DNA of 64,000 nt from Thalassobius sp965218685 (lineage in GTDB: Bacteria > Pseudomonadota > Alphaproteobacteria > Rhodobacterales > Rhodobacteraceae). Below the pieces are notes generated by a model, which worked only from the letters and a program-made list of their open reading frames with translations, ran no database searches and was not told where the DNA came from. Shown here piece after piece: positions 63,941-64,000 of the stretch; within the stretch, counting starts at the first letter, position 1, and every line of letters starts with the position of its first letter. The translations under genes were made by a program, and so were the position numbers. The stretch spans positions 1,364,001 to 1,428,000 of the forward strand of contig NZ_OZ244657.1 of the NCBI RefSeq assembly GCF_965218685.1. The letters run 5' to 3'.

Positions 63941-64000
63941 GCCCGCTTGGCCGGATAATGTCCTTTGTCGTGGGCGATGCCCAGGCAGATCGCAGCGTGC
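63937..64000 (+). CDS. ftsX: Cell division permease FtsX (partial, start only)
   Basis: Only the first 21 codons (MSPLGRIMSFVVGDAQADRS and one more) are visible before the window ends. The assignment rests on the four-base overlap with ftsE; ftsX is the partner in this arrangement in nearly all bacteria. In roseobacters FtsX begins with a short cytoplasmic segment like this. Confidence 0.8.
   Translation, partial: MSPLGRIMSFVVGDAQADRSV

Overview
The window is a GC-rich stretch of bacterial chromosome, almost entirely coding, made of core housekeeping genes. It carries 61 protein genes, two of them cut by the window edges. The gene content points to an alphaproteobacterium of the Rhodobacteraceae (Roseobacter group). 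The evidence is a GcrA cell-cycle regulator, an RpoHII-type heat-shock sigma factor, a GlnD-MurJ gene pair, and a secreted PCu(A)C copper chaperone preceded by a small Cys-pair protein. A short intergenic repeat of a kind I associate with roseobacters also occurs twice. I see no rRNA or tRNA gene, prophage, insertion sequence, integrase or CRISPR array.

Layout, 1-19 kb: a partial DUF1800 gene; aspS; pabB-pabC (p-aminobenzoate); carB with its own promoter and terminator; a small helix-turn-helix-like protein; tdk; rimO; an AsmA-family protein; a lytic transglycosylase lipoprotein; a small secreted protein; argF and argD; an ABC-2 permease; gcrA and a NUDIX hydrolase, which share a bidirectional terminator. 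Arginine and pyrimidine synthesis are linked through carbamoyl phosphate (carB, argF, argD).

19-34 kb: hrpB; meaB; rpmB; a copper-related pair; cobB (sirtuin) divergent from a low-molecular-weight phosphatase; a branched-chain aminotransferase; trpS; a rhomboid-fold protein lacking both catalytic residues; murJ and glnD overlapping by 4 bases.

34-49 kb: an LpoA-like lipoprotein divergent from rsmI-yraN, then gshB and an esterase; yifB/comM; a GST with an extra Cys-rich tail; a cobalamin pair (phosphatase and cobU); the run rpoH-chaN-coaBC-dut-membrane-anchored MoeB-like E1; an M3 peptidase; a phosphomannomutase/phosphoglucomutase.

49-64 kb: a capsule-export pair (KpsE- and KpsT-like); nhaA; a uracil-DNA glycosylase overlapping an sseB-like gene; the cell-shape cluster mreB-mreC-mreD-mrdA-rodA followed by a hydroxyacid dehydrogenase; rlmJ; a zinc-ribbon membrane protein; ftsE and the start of ftsX. 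Envelope growth recurs as a theme (murJ, LpoA-like, mre/mrd/rod, ftsEX, lytic transglycosylase, capsule export).

I found no convincing undescribed multigene system. The best leads are small: the catalytically dead rhomboid, the Cys-rich GST tail, the membrane-anchored E1 enzyme with no partner, the unusually long cytoplasmic N-terminus of the KpsE-like protein, the intergenic repeat, and several palindromes and GANTC sites at promoters.
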